From Roseovarius autotrophicus (GTDB lineage Bacteria > Pseudomonadota > Alphaproteobacteria > Rhodobacterales > Rhodobacteraceae): a stretch of 64,000 nucleotides of DNA. Shown one piece after another: positions 33,999 through 42,501 of the stretch; the first letter of the stretch is position 1, and every line of letters starts with the position of its first letter. The notes under the pieces are model-generated. The model searched no databases, was not told the origin of the DNA, and saw nothing but the letters and a program-made list of their open reading frames with translations. The stretch lies in assembly GCF_018069895.1 (NCBI RefSeq), contig NZ_JAGQDH010000001.1, forward strand, positions 62,001 through 126,000. Reading direction: 5' to 3'. A program made the translations under genes and the position numbers.

Positions 33999-35120
33999 TC
34001 AGCGTCGACGGTCAAGATCCGATTCGCTCTCCGGCAGGCCCTCGCGCGAGAGCAGCACCGCGACCGAGCGGAGTCCCGGCACATGGCTGCATACGATCAT
34101 GATCCCCACCATGATCGGCACCGCAAGAAACATTCCCGGTATGCCCCAGACCGCGCCCCAGAAGGCAAGGCTGATCATGATGCCGAAGGAGGACACGCGC
34201 AGTGCGCGCCCCATCAGCATCGGGTCGATGATGTTGCCGTTGAGAAACTGGATCGCGCCGGTGATGGCGAATATGGCCAGTGTCAGCGGCCCGTCGGCCA
34301 GTTGCACGAAGGCCACCAGCGCCACCAGCACCGTCGCGATGATCGAGCCTATGGCGGGAATGTAGTTGAGCACAAAGGTGAGAATCCCCAGAGGCCCCGC
34401 CAGATCGAGCCCGAAGGCGCGCGCCACGCCATAGACCATGAGGCCGGTGATCGCGCTGACCGCTGTCTTGACCAGCAGGTAATAGTTCACCCGGTGGATG
34501 ATCGAGGAGATGATGCGTCCCGCCTTGGCGGCTTGCGTGGCGTCGCCAAGAAGGCTTTCGAGTTTGGTGTCGAACCAGACCCGCTCGGCAAAGAGAAAGC
34601 CCACGAAGAGAATCACCAGAACGGCGCCCTGCATCAGGCTGCCCGCCTGTCCCGCCAGCGTGCGCAGCCACCCCGCCACATCGAAAGTGGCGACCGCGTT
34701 GCGCACCGCCGTCTCGGCATCGGGGCCGAGCCAGGCGACGGTGGCGGCGATCGCCTCGGGCGCGCGGTCGGTATAGGCGAGCGTGGTCGAAAGCACCGTG
34801 TTGGCCTGTGACAGAATCACCGCCGACAGGCTGAGCAGCACCGTCGAGATCAGCGCGAGCGCAACGATGCTGGCCAGCCAGTTGGGAATTCCCGCCGGGC
34901 CGATCCGCACGCGCGCGATGGAATTGATCGCATCCGCCGTCAGGCTGAACAGGATGATCGCCGTAGCCAGCGAAATCAGCATGAATCGCGCCTGAACCAG
35001 CAGGAAAAGCACCACGGCGAAGGCGATGATCACCTGCGCGGCGGTGCGGATGCGCCGGAAATCGGGCGCGGGGTCCGGCGTGGGCACGGGAGCGTGCGGG
35101 GGGCGTTCGGGACGGGTCAT
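33999..35120 (-). CDS. AI-2E family transporter
   Basis: A 373-residue membrane protein with about eight helices in the pattern of the AI-2E (PerM/TqsA) family: early double helix (IIAFAVVLFLLVQARFMLI region), a central soluble part, and the C-terminal GILTFVLNYIPAIGSIIATV and GNIIDPMLMGRALRVSSFGIMISL motifs. Members export a quorum-sensing signal or act as sodium/proton antiporters, so the substrate is open. It is probably co-oriented with chpT, about 30 bases downstream of it. Confidence 0.87.
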   Translation of the reverse strand: MTRPERPPHAPVPTPDPAPDFRRIRTAAQVIIAFAVVLFLLVQARFMLISLATAIILFSLTADAINSIARVRIGPAGIPNWLASIVALALISTVLLSLSAVILSQANTVLSTTLAYTDRAPEAIAATVAWLGPDAETAVRNAVATFDVAGWLRTLAGQAGSLMQGAVLVILFVGFLFAERVWFDTKLESLLGDATQAAKAGRIISSIIHRVNYYLLVKTAVSAITGLMVYGVARAFGLDLAGPLGILTFVLNYIPAIGSIIATVLVALVAFVQLADGPLTLAIFAITGAIQFLNGNIIDPMLMGRALRVSSFGIMISLAFWGAVWGIPGMFLAVPIMVGIMIVCSHVPGLRSVAVLLSREGLPESESDLDRRR

Positions 35121-35150
35121 GTCCTAACTATCGGGGAATCTCGTCAAAGA

Positions 35151-35765
35151 TCAATCGTCCTTGCCCTGTGGCAAAGTGAGCAAGAGCATGTCTGGTCCGA
35201 GTGTGACAGAGATCGGGCAGTCGTGCCCGGCAAGCGCGCGGGACAGCAGCGCAAACTCGATCCGGCGCGGGTCTGGCGCCGGCGGTGGCGCGCGGCCCGC
35301 GAGCCCGTCCCAGAGCGCGGGATCGGTGGCGATCTGGCCCGTCGCGGCAAGCCTGAGCAGCGGTCCCTCTCGCGCCACCCGCAGCGTGCCGCCGCGCGGC
35401 AGGGCGTGGAGCGCGCAGAGCAGCGCGAGCGCAAGCTGTTGCGCCGCAACGCGGGTCAGAGCGCCCTCAACCGCCCAGTCGAGCGCGAGACGCGGGCGCG
35501 TGGCGATATGGGCGCCAAGCAGGGCGTGCAGGCGCGCGCCGTCGCACGTCTCTCCCGCGCCCGCGTGCCCGAAGGCAAGCCGCATGAACTCGAGCATGGC
35601 GCATGCCCCCTCGACACTCTCGCGCATGAGCGTCATTTCCGGTGTCGGCTTGCCGGCCAGGTCCATCAGGTCAAGCCCGGCCATGAGCGCACCAAGAGGG
35701 CTTGCGAGATCATGACAGATGCGCGAGCCTAGGAGGGGCGCGAGAGCGTGACTATCTTCGGGCAT
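35151..35765 (-). CDS. chpT: ChpT-like histidine phosphotransferase
   Basis: A 204-residue protein that passes phosphate from the hybrid kinase CckA to CtrA and CpdR in alphaproteobacteria. The phospho-acceptor is His18 in SRICHDLASPLGAL, in a dimerising helix pair, followed by a degenerate kinase-like ATPase fold without ATP motifs. In Rhodobacter capsulatus and relatives, ChpT and CtrA control motility, recombination and gene transfer agent release. Two CtrA-like boxes and a holin/muramidase pair occur elsewhere in the window. Confidence 0.85.
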   Translation of the reverse strand: MPEDSHALAPLLGSRICHDLASPLGALMAGLDLMDLAGKPTPEMTLMRESVEGACAMLEFMRLAFGHAGAGETCDGARLHALLGAHIATRPRLALDWAVEGALTRVAAQQLALALLCALHALPRGGTLRVAREGPLLRLAATGQIATDPALWDGLAGRAPPPAPDPRRIEFALLSRALAGHDCPISVTLGPDMLLLTLPQGKDD

Positions 35766-35800
35766 GACGGGACCGGGTGCGGGGAAAAGATGTGAGCGAG

Positions 35801-35974
35801 ATGAACGCGCTGCTGGAGCCGGGGATGCTGGTTACCAACCCCGCACGCCCCGATTGGGGCGTGGGGCAGGTGCAATCGAACGTGGCCGGACGCATCACGG
35901 TAAACTTTCGCGAGGAGGGCAAGGTGGTCATTCACGGCAGCCATGTGGACCTTGTGCCTGTCCTTGATGGCTGA
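35801..35974 (+). CDS. DUF3553 family small protein
   Basis: A 57-residue protein with a CarD/UvrD-tail-like SH3 fold: GMLVTNPARPDWGVGQVQSN, RITVNFREEGKVVIHG and HVDLVPV. DUF3553 domains also form the end of UvrD-like helicases, suggesting contact with RNA polymerase or DNA, but the free-standing protein has no known function. ATG 35801 is chosen; GTG codons at 35777 and 35792 are alternatives. It is divergent from chpT. Confidence 0.85.
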   Translation: MNALLEPGMLVTNPARPDWGVGQVQSNVAGRITVNFREEGKVVIHGSHVDLVPVLDG

Positions 35975-35980
35975 AACTGG

Positions 35981-35996
35981 TTAGCGAGAGGTTAAC
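35981..35996. promoter_or_regulatory. CtrA-like box upstream of olsB
   Basis: TTAGC-GAGAG-GTTAAC matches the Rhodobacteraceae CtrA consensus TTAAC-N5-GTTAAC except for one base. It lies 86 bases before the olsB start codon and next to DUF3553 and chpT, a CtrA-pathway gene. Binding is inferred from the pattern only. Confidence 0.45.
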
Positions 35997-36081
35997 ACGC
36001 GCCGGTGCCATGCGCCAACGCCGCGTTGCATGCCCCCCCGGTCCTGCGTAAAAGCCGCAGGATCGCAGAAAGACGAGGCCG

Positions 36082-36846
36082 ATGACCGCAGCGCCCAGAT
36101 TCCATGTAGACCTTGCCCGCACCGAGGCGGATATCCGCGCCGCGCAGCACCTGCGTTACGAGGTGTTCGTCGAGGAACTCGGCGGCGACGGTCCGCTGGT
36201 CGATCATGAGGCCCGGCTGGAACGCGACCGCTTCGATCCGTTCTTCGAACACCTGCTTCTGCGCGACGAGACGCGGGGCGGCAGGGTGGTGGGGGTCTAT
36301 CGCCTCTTGCGGCAAGAGGCGGCGGCGCGTGCAGGGCAGTTCTATTCCGAGGATGAATACGACCTTGCGCCGCTCAAGGCGAGCGGGCGACCGTTGCTGG
36401 AACTGGGGCGCTCTTGTGTGGCGCGGGACTATCGCGGCGGTCCGGGGCTTTACCATCTCTGGCAAGGGCTTGCGCGTTATGTCGAGGCGCATGGCATCGA
36501 GGTGCTTTTCGGCGTGGCCAGCTTTCACGGCACGGACGCGCAGGCGCTGGCGCAACCGCTGTCGCTTCTGCATCACCGCCACCTTGCGCCGCCAGAGCTG
36601 CGGGTGCGCGCGCGCGAGGCGCATTTTCAGCCGATGGACCTGATTCCCGAGGCGGAAATCGACCGCGTGGCGGCCATGCGTGCCGTGCCCGCGCTCATCA
36701 AGGCGTATCTGCGTCTTGGCGGATATGTGGGCGAGGGGGCCTTTGTCGATCACGCCTTCAACACCATCGACGTGTGCCTGATCATGGATACAGAGCGCCT
36801 CAGCGACCGGCACAAGGCGATTTATTCGGGCGAGGGCACGCGGTGA
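36082..36846 (+). CDS. olsB: OlsB-like ornithine N-acyltransferase
   Basis: A 254-residue GNAT-fold enzyme that links a 3-hydroxy fatty acid to ornithine, giving lyso-ornithine lipid. Family features: AAQHLRYEVFVEELGG, DPFFEHLLLRDE, GRPLLELGRSCVARDYRGG and GVASFHGTD. Ornithine lipids are phosphorus-free membrane lipids. It lies directly before olsA with a GTGA overlap, matching the two-step pathway. Confidence 0.9.
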   Translation: MTAAPRFHVDLARTEADIRAAQHLRYEVFVEELGGDGPLVDHEARLERDRFDPFFEHLLLRDETRGGRVVGVYRLLRQEAAARAGQFYSEDEYDLAPLKASGRPLLELGRSCVARDYRGGPGLYHLWQGLARYVEAHGIEVLFGVASFHGTDAQALAQPLSLLHHRHLAPPELRVRAREAHFQPMDLIPEAEIDRVAAMRAVPALIKAYLRLGGYVGEGAFVDHAFNTIDVCLIMDTERLSDRHKAIYSGEGTR

Positions 36847-37679
36847 GCATGACCTGGCACTCGGACGCGCCGCCGCCGGTCGTGACGCGGGCGCCAGGCC
36901 ATTGGGTGCGCGTGCTCTGGCGCGGCGGGCGCATCGTGGCGGTGATCGGTGCGGGTGTGTTCGCGACGCTTTTCGTGCGACCGGTCGAGCGGCGCCTGCA
37001 CGGGTTGGCGCGGCCCTGGACCCAGCCCATAACCGTCTGGGCCTGCGGTCGCGTATTCGCGATACTCGGCATCGCGTATGATCTGGAGGGCACGCCCCTC
37101 GATGGTCCCGGCGCGGTGGTCGCCAATCATGTCTCCTGGCTTGACATCTTCGCGCTCAATGCGCGCAAACGGGTGTATTTCGTGGCCAAGGCAGAGGTGG
37201 CGGGCTGGCCTGGGATCGGGTTGCTGGCGCGTCTCGTCGGCACGGTCTTTATCCGGCGCGACCCGCGCGAGGCACGCGCGCAGACCGCGATGCTGGCGGG
37301 GCGGCTCGGGGTGGGGCATCGGCTGCTGTTCTTTCCCGAGGGCAGCAGCACCGACGGCCTGCGCGTTCTGCCATTCAAGACAACGCTGTTTCAGGCGCTG
37401 CACGGGCTGGGTGAGGGGGGGGTGCGTGTGCAGCCGGTAACACTGCTCTATGAGGCACCCGAGGGCCAGGACGCACGGTTCTACGGCTGGTGGGGCGACA
37501 TGGAGCTTGGCGCGCATCTGAGCCAGGTGCTGGGTGCCCGGCGGCAGGGACGGGTAAGGGTCGTCTGCCACGCACCTCTTGCCGTATCCGATTTCCCCGA
37601 CCGCAAGGCCCTGGCCCTGGCCTGCGAGCGCGCGGTGCGGGCAGGGATGGGCGCGCAGCCTGCGTCAGGGGTGGTGTGA
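36843..37679 (+). CDS. olsA: OlsA-like lyso-ornithine lipid acyltransferase
   Basis: A 278-residue PlsC-family acyltransferase that adds the second acyl chain to lyso-ornithine lipid and may also acylate lysophosphatidate. One N-terminal helix (VAVIGAGVFATLFV), the HX4D motif NHVSWLDIF and the FFPEGSSTDG motif are clear. GTG 36843 overlaps the olsB stop and has GAGG seven bases upstream; ATG 36849 is possible. Confidence 0.9.
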   Translation: MSMTWHSDAPPPVVTRAPGHWVRVLWRGGRIVAVIGAGVFATLFVRPVERRLHGLARPWTQPITVWACGRVFAILGIAYDLEGTPLDGPGAVVANHVSWLDIFALNARKRVYFVAKAEVAGWPGIGLLARLVGTVFIRRDPREARAQTAMLAGRLGVGHRLLFFPEGSSTDGLRVLPFKTTLFQALHGLGEGGVRVQPVTLLYEAPEGQDARFYGWWGDMELGAHLSQVLGARRQGRVRVVCHAPLAVSDFPDRKALALACERAVRAGMGAQPASGVV

Positions 37680-37741
37680 TCCTGGCGGCAACGCCCTCCC
37701 CCGCGCTGATCTTGCGGCGCAATGGCTCGGGATCTTCTGAG

Positions 37742-38362
37742 TTATGCGATTGCCGCTAGAAGCCGCCCGAGCGCCGCGCCGGCATCAGGCTCGCGCCAGA
37801 TTTCCTCGCCGAAGGCAAGGAAATCCGTGACGGGGGAGAGGCTGGCCACGGTGGCGGCATCGAGCGTCCCCTCGGCGACGACCGGAAGCTCGATCATCTC
37901 GGACCACCATTCGAACAGTTCGCGCTCCGCGCGCTCGCCGCTGCCAAGCCCCGTGGCGCCTGCCGGTCCGAAGGCGATGTAATCCGCCCCTGCCTCTCCG
38001 GCGCTCATCCCGTCATGGCGTGACGTGCCACAGAACGCGCCGACAATGGCATCGGGGCCAAGCGCCTTGCGCGCGGCGCGCACCGAGCGCGCGCCGTCGC
38101 TCAGGTGGACCCCGTCCAGACCGAGCCGTTCCACCATCCCGACGTGACGCTCGATCACCAGCGCCACGTCGCGTGCGTGCGTCACCTCACGGCAGGCATC
38201 CGCCGCGCGCGCCACGGCGTCCTCGTCCGTGCCGGCCAGCGCGAGGCGCACGCAAGCCACCTCATGCGCGTCGAGCACGGCGGCAAGGCGCTCTGCAAAG
38301 ACCTCTGCCTCGAAAGCGGGCGGGGTGATGAGGTAGATCTGCGGCTGTTCCGTCTCGGCCAT
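37742..38362 (-). CDS. Thiamine phosphate synthase-like (ThiE/TenI) protein
   Basis: A 206-residue TIM-barrel protein of the ThiE/TenI superfamily: IYLITPPAF at the start, VIERHVGMVERLGLDGVHLSDGA (dinucleotide/phosphate region, ends given), GAFCGTSRHDGMSAGEAGADYIAFGP and a final DFLAFGEEIW. It could be ThiE, but several catalytic positions look divergent and it stands apart from other thi genes, so a paralogue is equally likely. AAGGAG precedes ATG 38362. Confidence 0.75.
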   Translation of the reverse strand: MAETEQPQIYLITPPAFEAEVFAERLAAVLDAHEVACVRLALAGTDEDAVARAADACREVTHARDVALVIERHVGMVERLGLDGVHLSDGARSVRAARKALGPDAIVGAFCGTSRHDGMSAGEAGADYIAFGPAGATGLGSGERAERELFEWWSEMIELPVVAEGTLDAATVASLSPVTDFLAFGEEIWREPDAGAALGRLLAAIA

Positions 38363-38495
38363 GGCGCGAACTCCTTGGAATGTCGCCGTTCTCTTAGCGG
38401 GGAAAATGGGGCTTGACCACTCATCGCGGGAAATGGCCTCTGGCAAGGTGCGGTACCGCTCTCTATCTTGGGAGCAACCGAAAAAGGGGCGGGAC

Positions 38496-39911
38496 GTGGC
38501 GATTGCGGGATTGGCCGAGGGGCTGACACGGGGCATCGAGGATCTGGGCGACCGGGTTTCGGGTGCCTTGTTCGAGCCGGTGATCCGGCTGGGCGTCACC
38601 GGTCTTGCGCGGGCGGGCAAGACCGTGTTCATCACCGCGCTGGTGGCCAACCTGCTCGACCGCGCGCGGATGGGGGGGCTGCGCGCGGCGGGTGAGGGGC
38701 GCATCCTTGCCGCCTATCTGCAACCGCAGCCCGACGTGACCTTGCCGCGCTTCGAGTTCGAGACGCATCTGGCGGCGCTGACCGGACCCGAACCGCATTG
38801 GCCCGAAAGCACGCGGGCGGTGTCGGAATTGCGGATTTCGCTTCGGGTGCGGCCCTCGGGGATGCTTTCAGGGCTGGCGGGGCCGCGCACGGTGCATCTC
38901 GATATCGTCGATTATCCGGGCGAATGGCTGCTTGATCTGGCGCTGCTGGACCTAAGCTATGCGCAGTGGTCACGCGCGGCACTTGCCCGCGCCAGAGGGC
39001 GGGCGGAGGCCGCCGAATGGCGCGCGGCGCTGGCCGCCACTGATCCCGCTGCCCCCCATGACGAGGCCGAGGCACAACGGCTGGCGCGGGCCTATACCGC
39101 CTGGCTGGGGGCCGCACGAACGGCGGGGCTGGCCGATTGCACGCCGGGGCGATTTCTTTTGCCGGGGGATCTGGCGGGTGCGCCGGTGGTGACATTCGCG
39201 CCGCTGCCCGAGGCGCCGGGGGCGGGGCGCAAGAGCCTTGCCGCCGAAATGACGCGCCGGTTCGATGGCTACAAGCGCGAGGTGGTGCGCCCGTTCTTTC
39301 GCGCCCATTTTGCGCAGATTGACCGGCAGGTCGTGCTGGTGGATGCGCTTGAAGCGATCCACAAGGGACCGCAGGCGCTGGACGAGACGCGCCGTGCCAT
39401 GGCCGCGATCCTTGGGGCGTTCCGACCGGGGCGCAACGCGTTGCTGACGCAGTTGTTGCGCGGCCGGAGGGTGGAGCGCCTGCTGTTTGCCGCCACCAAG
39501 GCCGATCACCTGCACCATGTGCAGCACGCGCGGCTTGCCGCGATCATGGAGGCGCTCTTGCGCGAGGCGCGCGACCGGGCGGCCTTTGCCGGGGCAGAGA
39601 CCCGTGCCATGGCCATCGCCGCGCTGCGCGCCACGGTAGAGGAGGAACGCGCCCATGGCGGCAAGGTGTTCAACATGGTGCGCGGGCAGCTTCTGGAAAC
39701 CGGGCGACAGGCGGCGTTTCACCCCGGCGAGTTGCCCGAGGATCCTGCCGTGCTACTGTCGCCCGCGCGGTCTGGGGCCGAGGCGTGGCTGGGCGAGGGC
39801 TTTGGCGCGATGCGGTTTGCGCCCGCGCGACTCAGCCTGCGCCCCGGCGAAGGGCCGCCGCATATCCGGCTTGATCGCGCGGCGGAGTTTCTGATCGGTG
39901 ACCGGCTGTGA
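38496..39911 (+). CDS. ycjX: YcjX-family P-loop protein
   Basis: A 471-residue GTPase-like protein of the phage-shock-associated YcjX family. The P-loop is GLARAGKTVFITAL, with DIVDYPGEWLLDL as the Walker B/G3-like region and LFAATKADHLHHVQH as the G4-like motif. The GTG at 38496 gives the usual family N-terminus (AIAGLAEGLTRGIEDL); an upstream ATG in frame would add non-conserved sequence. With ycjF downstream it forms a known pair, probably acting in envelope stress. Confidence 0.88.
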   Translation: MAIAGLAEGLTRGIEDLGDRVSGALFEPVIRLGVTGLARAGKTVFITALVANLLDRARMGGLRAAGEGRILAAYLQPQPDVTLPRFEFETHLAALTGPEPHWPESTRAVSELRISLRVRPSGMLSGLAGPRTVHLDIVDYPGEWLLDLALLDLSYAQWSRAALARARGRAEAAEWRAALAATDPAAPHDEAEAQRLARAYTAWLGAARTAGLADCTPGRFLLPGDLAGAPVVTFAPLPEAPGAGRKSLAAEMTRRFDGYKREVVRPFFRAHFAQIDRQVVLVDALEAIHKGPQALDETRRAMAAILGAFRPGRNALLTQLLRGRRVERLLFAATKADHLHHVQHARLAAIMEALLREARDRAAFAGAETRAMAIAALRATVEEERAHGGKVFNMVRGQLLETGRQAAFHPGELPEDPAVLLSPARSGAEAWLGEGFGAMRFAPARLSLRPGEGPPHIRLDRAAEFLIGDRL

Positions 39912-40348
39912 GGCTTGCGCGCGCGCATATCTGGCAGGTGCCTCGGTTGGCGGCGATCCTCTGGGCGTTCACGCGCGAGACGCCGTGGCTGCCGCGCGCG
40001 CGAAGCCGGGGCGCGGACCTTTGGGTGCTTGCGACCGTGGTGCGGCGTGGCTGGGTGCGGGTGGCGCATGTACGGGGCCGGGTGGCGGGGTTTCTGGTGC
40101 GCGACGGCAGTCGCATTCACGCGCTCTATGTCGCGCCGCGCACGCGCGGGCAGGGGGTAGGCCGCGCCCTTCTGGCCGAGGCCAAGGCGGCGGAGGCGCT
40201 CGATCTCTGGGTGCTGGTGGCGAATGCACCCGCGCGCGGGTTCTACATCGCGCAGGGTTTCGTCGAAGCCACCTATGCAAAAGGTGGCGGTAATGACGAG
40301 GGGCTGCCGGATATCCTGATGATCTGGCGTGAAAGGAAGGCGGCATGA
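39908..40348 (+). CDS. GNAT-family N-acetyltransferase
   Basis: A 146-residue acetyltransferase with the acetyl-CoA motif VAPRTRGQGVGRALLAEAK and the late NAPARGFYIAQGFVE. The substrate is unknown. It starts with GTG on the ycjX stop codon and ends on the ycjF start codon, so it is inserted between two genes that are adjacent in most genomes. Confidence 0.85.
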   Translation: MRLARAHIWQVPRLAAILWAFTRETPWLPRARSRGADLWVLATVVRRGWVRVAHVRGRVAGFLVRDGSRIHALYVAPRTRGQGVGRALLAEAKAAEALDLWVLVANAPARGFYIAQGFVEATYAKGGGNDEGLPDILMIWRERKAA

Positions 40349-41343
40349 CCCGGGGCCCGGTGCTGATCGATCTTGACGAGGCGCCCGCGGCGGCGCCTGA
40401 CCGCGCGCCGCCGGTGCCCGAGGCCGCGCCCGAGGGCCAGGCCATGCGTGCGGCGATGGCGGGCATGGCGCGGCGACCGTCGATGCTGGGGCGTGCCTTC
40501 TGGGGCCTGGCGCTGGCGCTTCTGGGTGCGGCGGTCTCGGTGGCGGCCTGGGATTTTGTGGCGGACCTTCTGGCGCGTGCGCCTGTGCTGGGCTGGGCGG
40601 TTGCGCTGATCGGCGCGGCGCTGTTGGTGGTGGCGCTGCTCATCGGCTTGCGCGAGGTGGCGGGGTTTGCGCGCCTTGGGCGGCTTGACGCGCTGCGCAC
40701 GCAGGCCGAGGCGGCGCGCGAGGCGGGCGATCTGGGGGCGGCGCGCGCGGTGCTGGCGCGGCTGCGCGCGCTCTACAAGGGGCGTGCGGAAGCGGCCTGG
40801 GGGCTGGCGCGGCTGGACGAGCGGACGGGCGATGTCTTTGACGCCGATGCGGCTCTGGCGCTGGCAGAGGCCGAATTGCTTGCCCCGCTTGATGCCGTCG
40901 CGCTGCGCGAGGTGGAGGGCGCGGCGCGGCAGGTGGCCGCGATCACGGCATTGGTGCCGCTTGCGCTTGCCGATGTAGTGGGCGCACTTGTGGTCAATCT
41001 GCGGATGATCCGGGCGGTGGCCACGATCTATGGCGGGCGCACCGGCACGCTTGGCAACTGGCGGCTGGCGCGGGCGGTGATGGCTCATCTGGTGGCCACG
41101 GGTGCTGTGGCCGTGGGGGATGACCTCATTGGCAGCGTGGCGGGGGGCGGGCTTGTGTCCAAGCTGTCGCGCCGCTTTGGCGAGGGGGTGGTGAACGGCG
41201 CCCTGACGGCCCGGGTGGGGCTTGCGGCGATCGAGTTGTGCCGCCCCATGCCACGCATTGCCACCCGGACACCTTCGGTCACAGGGGTGGTGCGGCGTGC
41301 TCTCACCGGGCTTTTCACGCGCGGCGAGGGCGGGCAAGGCTAG
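40345..41343 (+). CDS. ycjF: YcjF-family (TIGR01620/DUF697) membrane protein
   Basis: A 332-residue inner-membrane protein: an N-terminal Pro/Ala/acid-rich segment, two helices (GLALALLGAAVSVAAW and GWAVALIGAALLVVALLIG, ends given), and the C-terminal DUF697 domain with ITALVPLALADVVGALVVNLRMI and VGDDLIGSVAGGGLVSKLSRRFGEGVVNG (ends given). It works with YcjX in enterobacteria within the Psp regulon; here no pspA is present. Confidence 0.86.
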   Translation: MTRGPVLIDLDEAPAAAPDRAPPVPEAAPEGQAMRAAMAGMARRPSMLGRAFWGLALALLGAAVSVAAWDFVADLLARAPVLGWAVALIGAALLVVALLIGLREVAGFARLGRLDALRTQAEAAREAGDLGAARAVLARLRALYKGRAEAAWGLARLDERTGDVFDADAALALAEAELLAPLDAVALREVEGAARQVAAITALVPLALADVVGALVVNLRMIRAVATIYGGRTGTLGNWRLARAVMAHLVATGAVAVGDDLIGSVAGGGLVSKLSRRFGEGVVNGALTARVGLAAIELCRPMPRIATRTPSVTGVVRRALTGLFTRGEGGQG

Positions 41344-41420
41344 CGCGTGTCGCGTTGAACTGGAGATACCTGTCCCAGGCCTGACCGTGCGCAGCACGCG
41401 CCGAGGCATGGCGGGCATGA

Positions 41421-41436
41421 ACCACCCTGTGGTGGT
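41421..41436. terminator. Weak hairpin between convergent ycjF and LysR genes
   Basis: Short dyad ACCACC-CTGT-GGTGGT just before the 3' end of the LysR gene and 80 bases after ycjF. There is no T-run on either side, so if it ends transcription it does so weakly or with help from Rho. Confidence 0.25.
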
Positions 41437-41439
41437 GGG

Positions 41440-42333
41440 TCAGTGCCGCGAGGTCCGGCGATAGGCCACGATTTCTTCCTGCACGAAGTCGCGGAAAACC
41501 GAAACGCGCTTGGATTGGCGCAATTCCTCGGGATAGGCGAGAAATACCGGCACCTCGGTCGAGGCGACATCGGGCAGCACGCGCACAAGCTGCGGGAAAT
41601 CGTTGCTGAGATAATTGGGCAGCACACCGATGCCGAGATCGTGCAGAGCGCCCTGAAGCACACCAAAATAGTTGTTGACGGTCAGCAGCGAGGAAATGTC
41701 GTTGGTCATCAACTCGCTTACAAGCATGGCCCCCGCGCCGACCTGGGCCGAGCGTGGGTTCTGGCAGATCAGGCGATGCGCCGAGAGCGCCTCGGCAGTT
41801 TCTGGCGCGCCGTATTTCTCGATATAGGTCTGGCTCGCGAAGAGGCACATGTGCACGCTCATCAACCGTTTGCGGATGAGGTCGGCCTGCGACGGCTCCT
41901 TCATGCGGATGGCCACATCCGCCTCGCGCATGGGCAGATCAAGCACGCGTTCCTCAAGCATCAGGTCTATCTTGAGATCGGGATATTTCGCGTAGAGTTT
42001 TGGCAGGCGCGGCACCAGCCACAGCGTGCCGAATCCGGTGGTGGTGGTCACGCGCAATTCGCCGAACACTTCTTCTTCGCTGTCTCGGATACGCGCGGTG
42101 GCGGCGTCGAGGCGTTTGACCATGGCGCGGGTGGCGTCAAACAGCAATTCGCCCTGTTCGGTGAGAATCAGCCCCCGCGCATGGCGATGAAACAGCGTGG
42201 TGTTGAGCGATTCCTCGAGCGCGCGAATCTGGCGCGAGACCGCCGATTGCGAGAGGTGCAGCGCATCACCGGCATGGGTAAGACTACCTGCATCCGCGAC
42301 CGCGTGAAAGATTCTGAGCTTGTCCCAGTCCAT
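41440..42333 (-). CDS. LysR-family transcriptional regulator
   Basis: A 297-residue regulator: N-terminal helix-turn-helix (FHAVADAGSLTHAGDALHLSQSAVSRQIRALE, ends given) and a substrate-binding domain from about residue 90 (GELRVTTTTGFGTLWLVPRL). ATG 42333 gives the standard start MDWDKLRIFHAV. It is divergent from the indolepyruvate oxidoreductase gene, with a TCA-N7-TGA dyad between them, which suggests it controls that gene. Confidence 0.9.
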   Translation of the reverse strand: MDWDKLRIFHAVADAGSLTHAGDALHLSQSAVSRQIRALEESLNTTLFHRHARGLILTEQGELLFDATRAMVKRLDAATARIRDSEEEVFGELRVTTTTGFGTLWLVPRLPKLYAKYPDLKIDLMLEERVLDLPMREADVAIRMKEPSQADLIRKRLMSVHMCLFASQTYIEKYGAPETAEALSAHRLICQNPRSAQVGAGAMLVSELMTNDISSLLTVNNYFGVLQGALHDLGIGVLPNYLSNDFPQLVRVLPDVASTEVPVFLAYPEELRQSKRVSVFRDFVQEEIVAYRRTSRH

Positions 42334-42433
42334 GAGCCTAATACCTGAAAAGCGTCGCCACCGGGGACGCAATAGCAGGAAAGACACCCAAAGCGATAGC
42401 AAGAGCACGATGTTTTTATGAAAATGCGCTTTG

Positions 42434-42454
42434 TAGGTCACAAATTATGACCTA
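42434..42454. promoter_or_regulatory. LysR-type operator candidate, TAGGTCA-N7-TGACCTA
   Basis: A perfect 7-7-7 dyad containing the T-N11-A box of LysR regulators (TCACAAATTATGA). It lies 48 bases upstream of the oxidoreductase start codon and about 100 bases upstream of the LysR start. Position and form make it the likely binding site of the divergent regulator. Confidence 0.6.
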
Positions 42455-42501
42455 TTATCGTCCTATATTGAGGCGTGGGTCTCAGAACAGGGAGGCACGA
42501 C

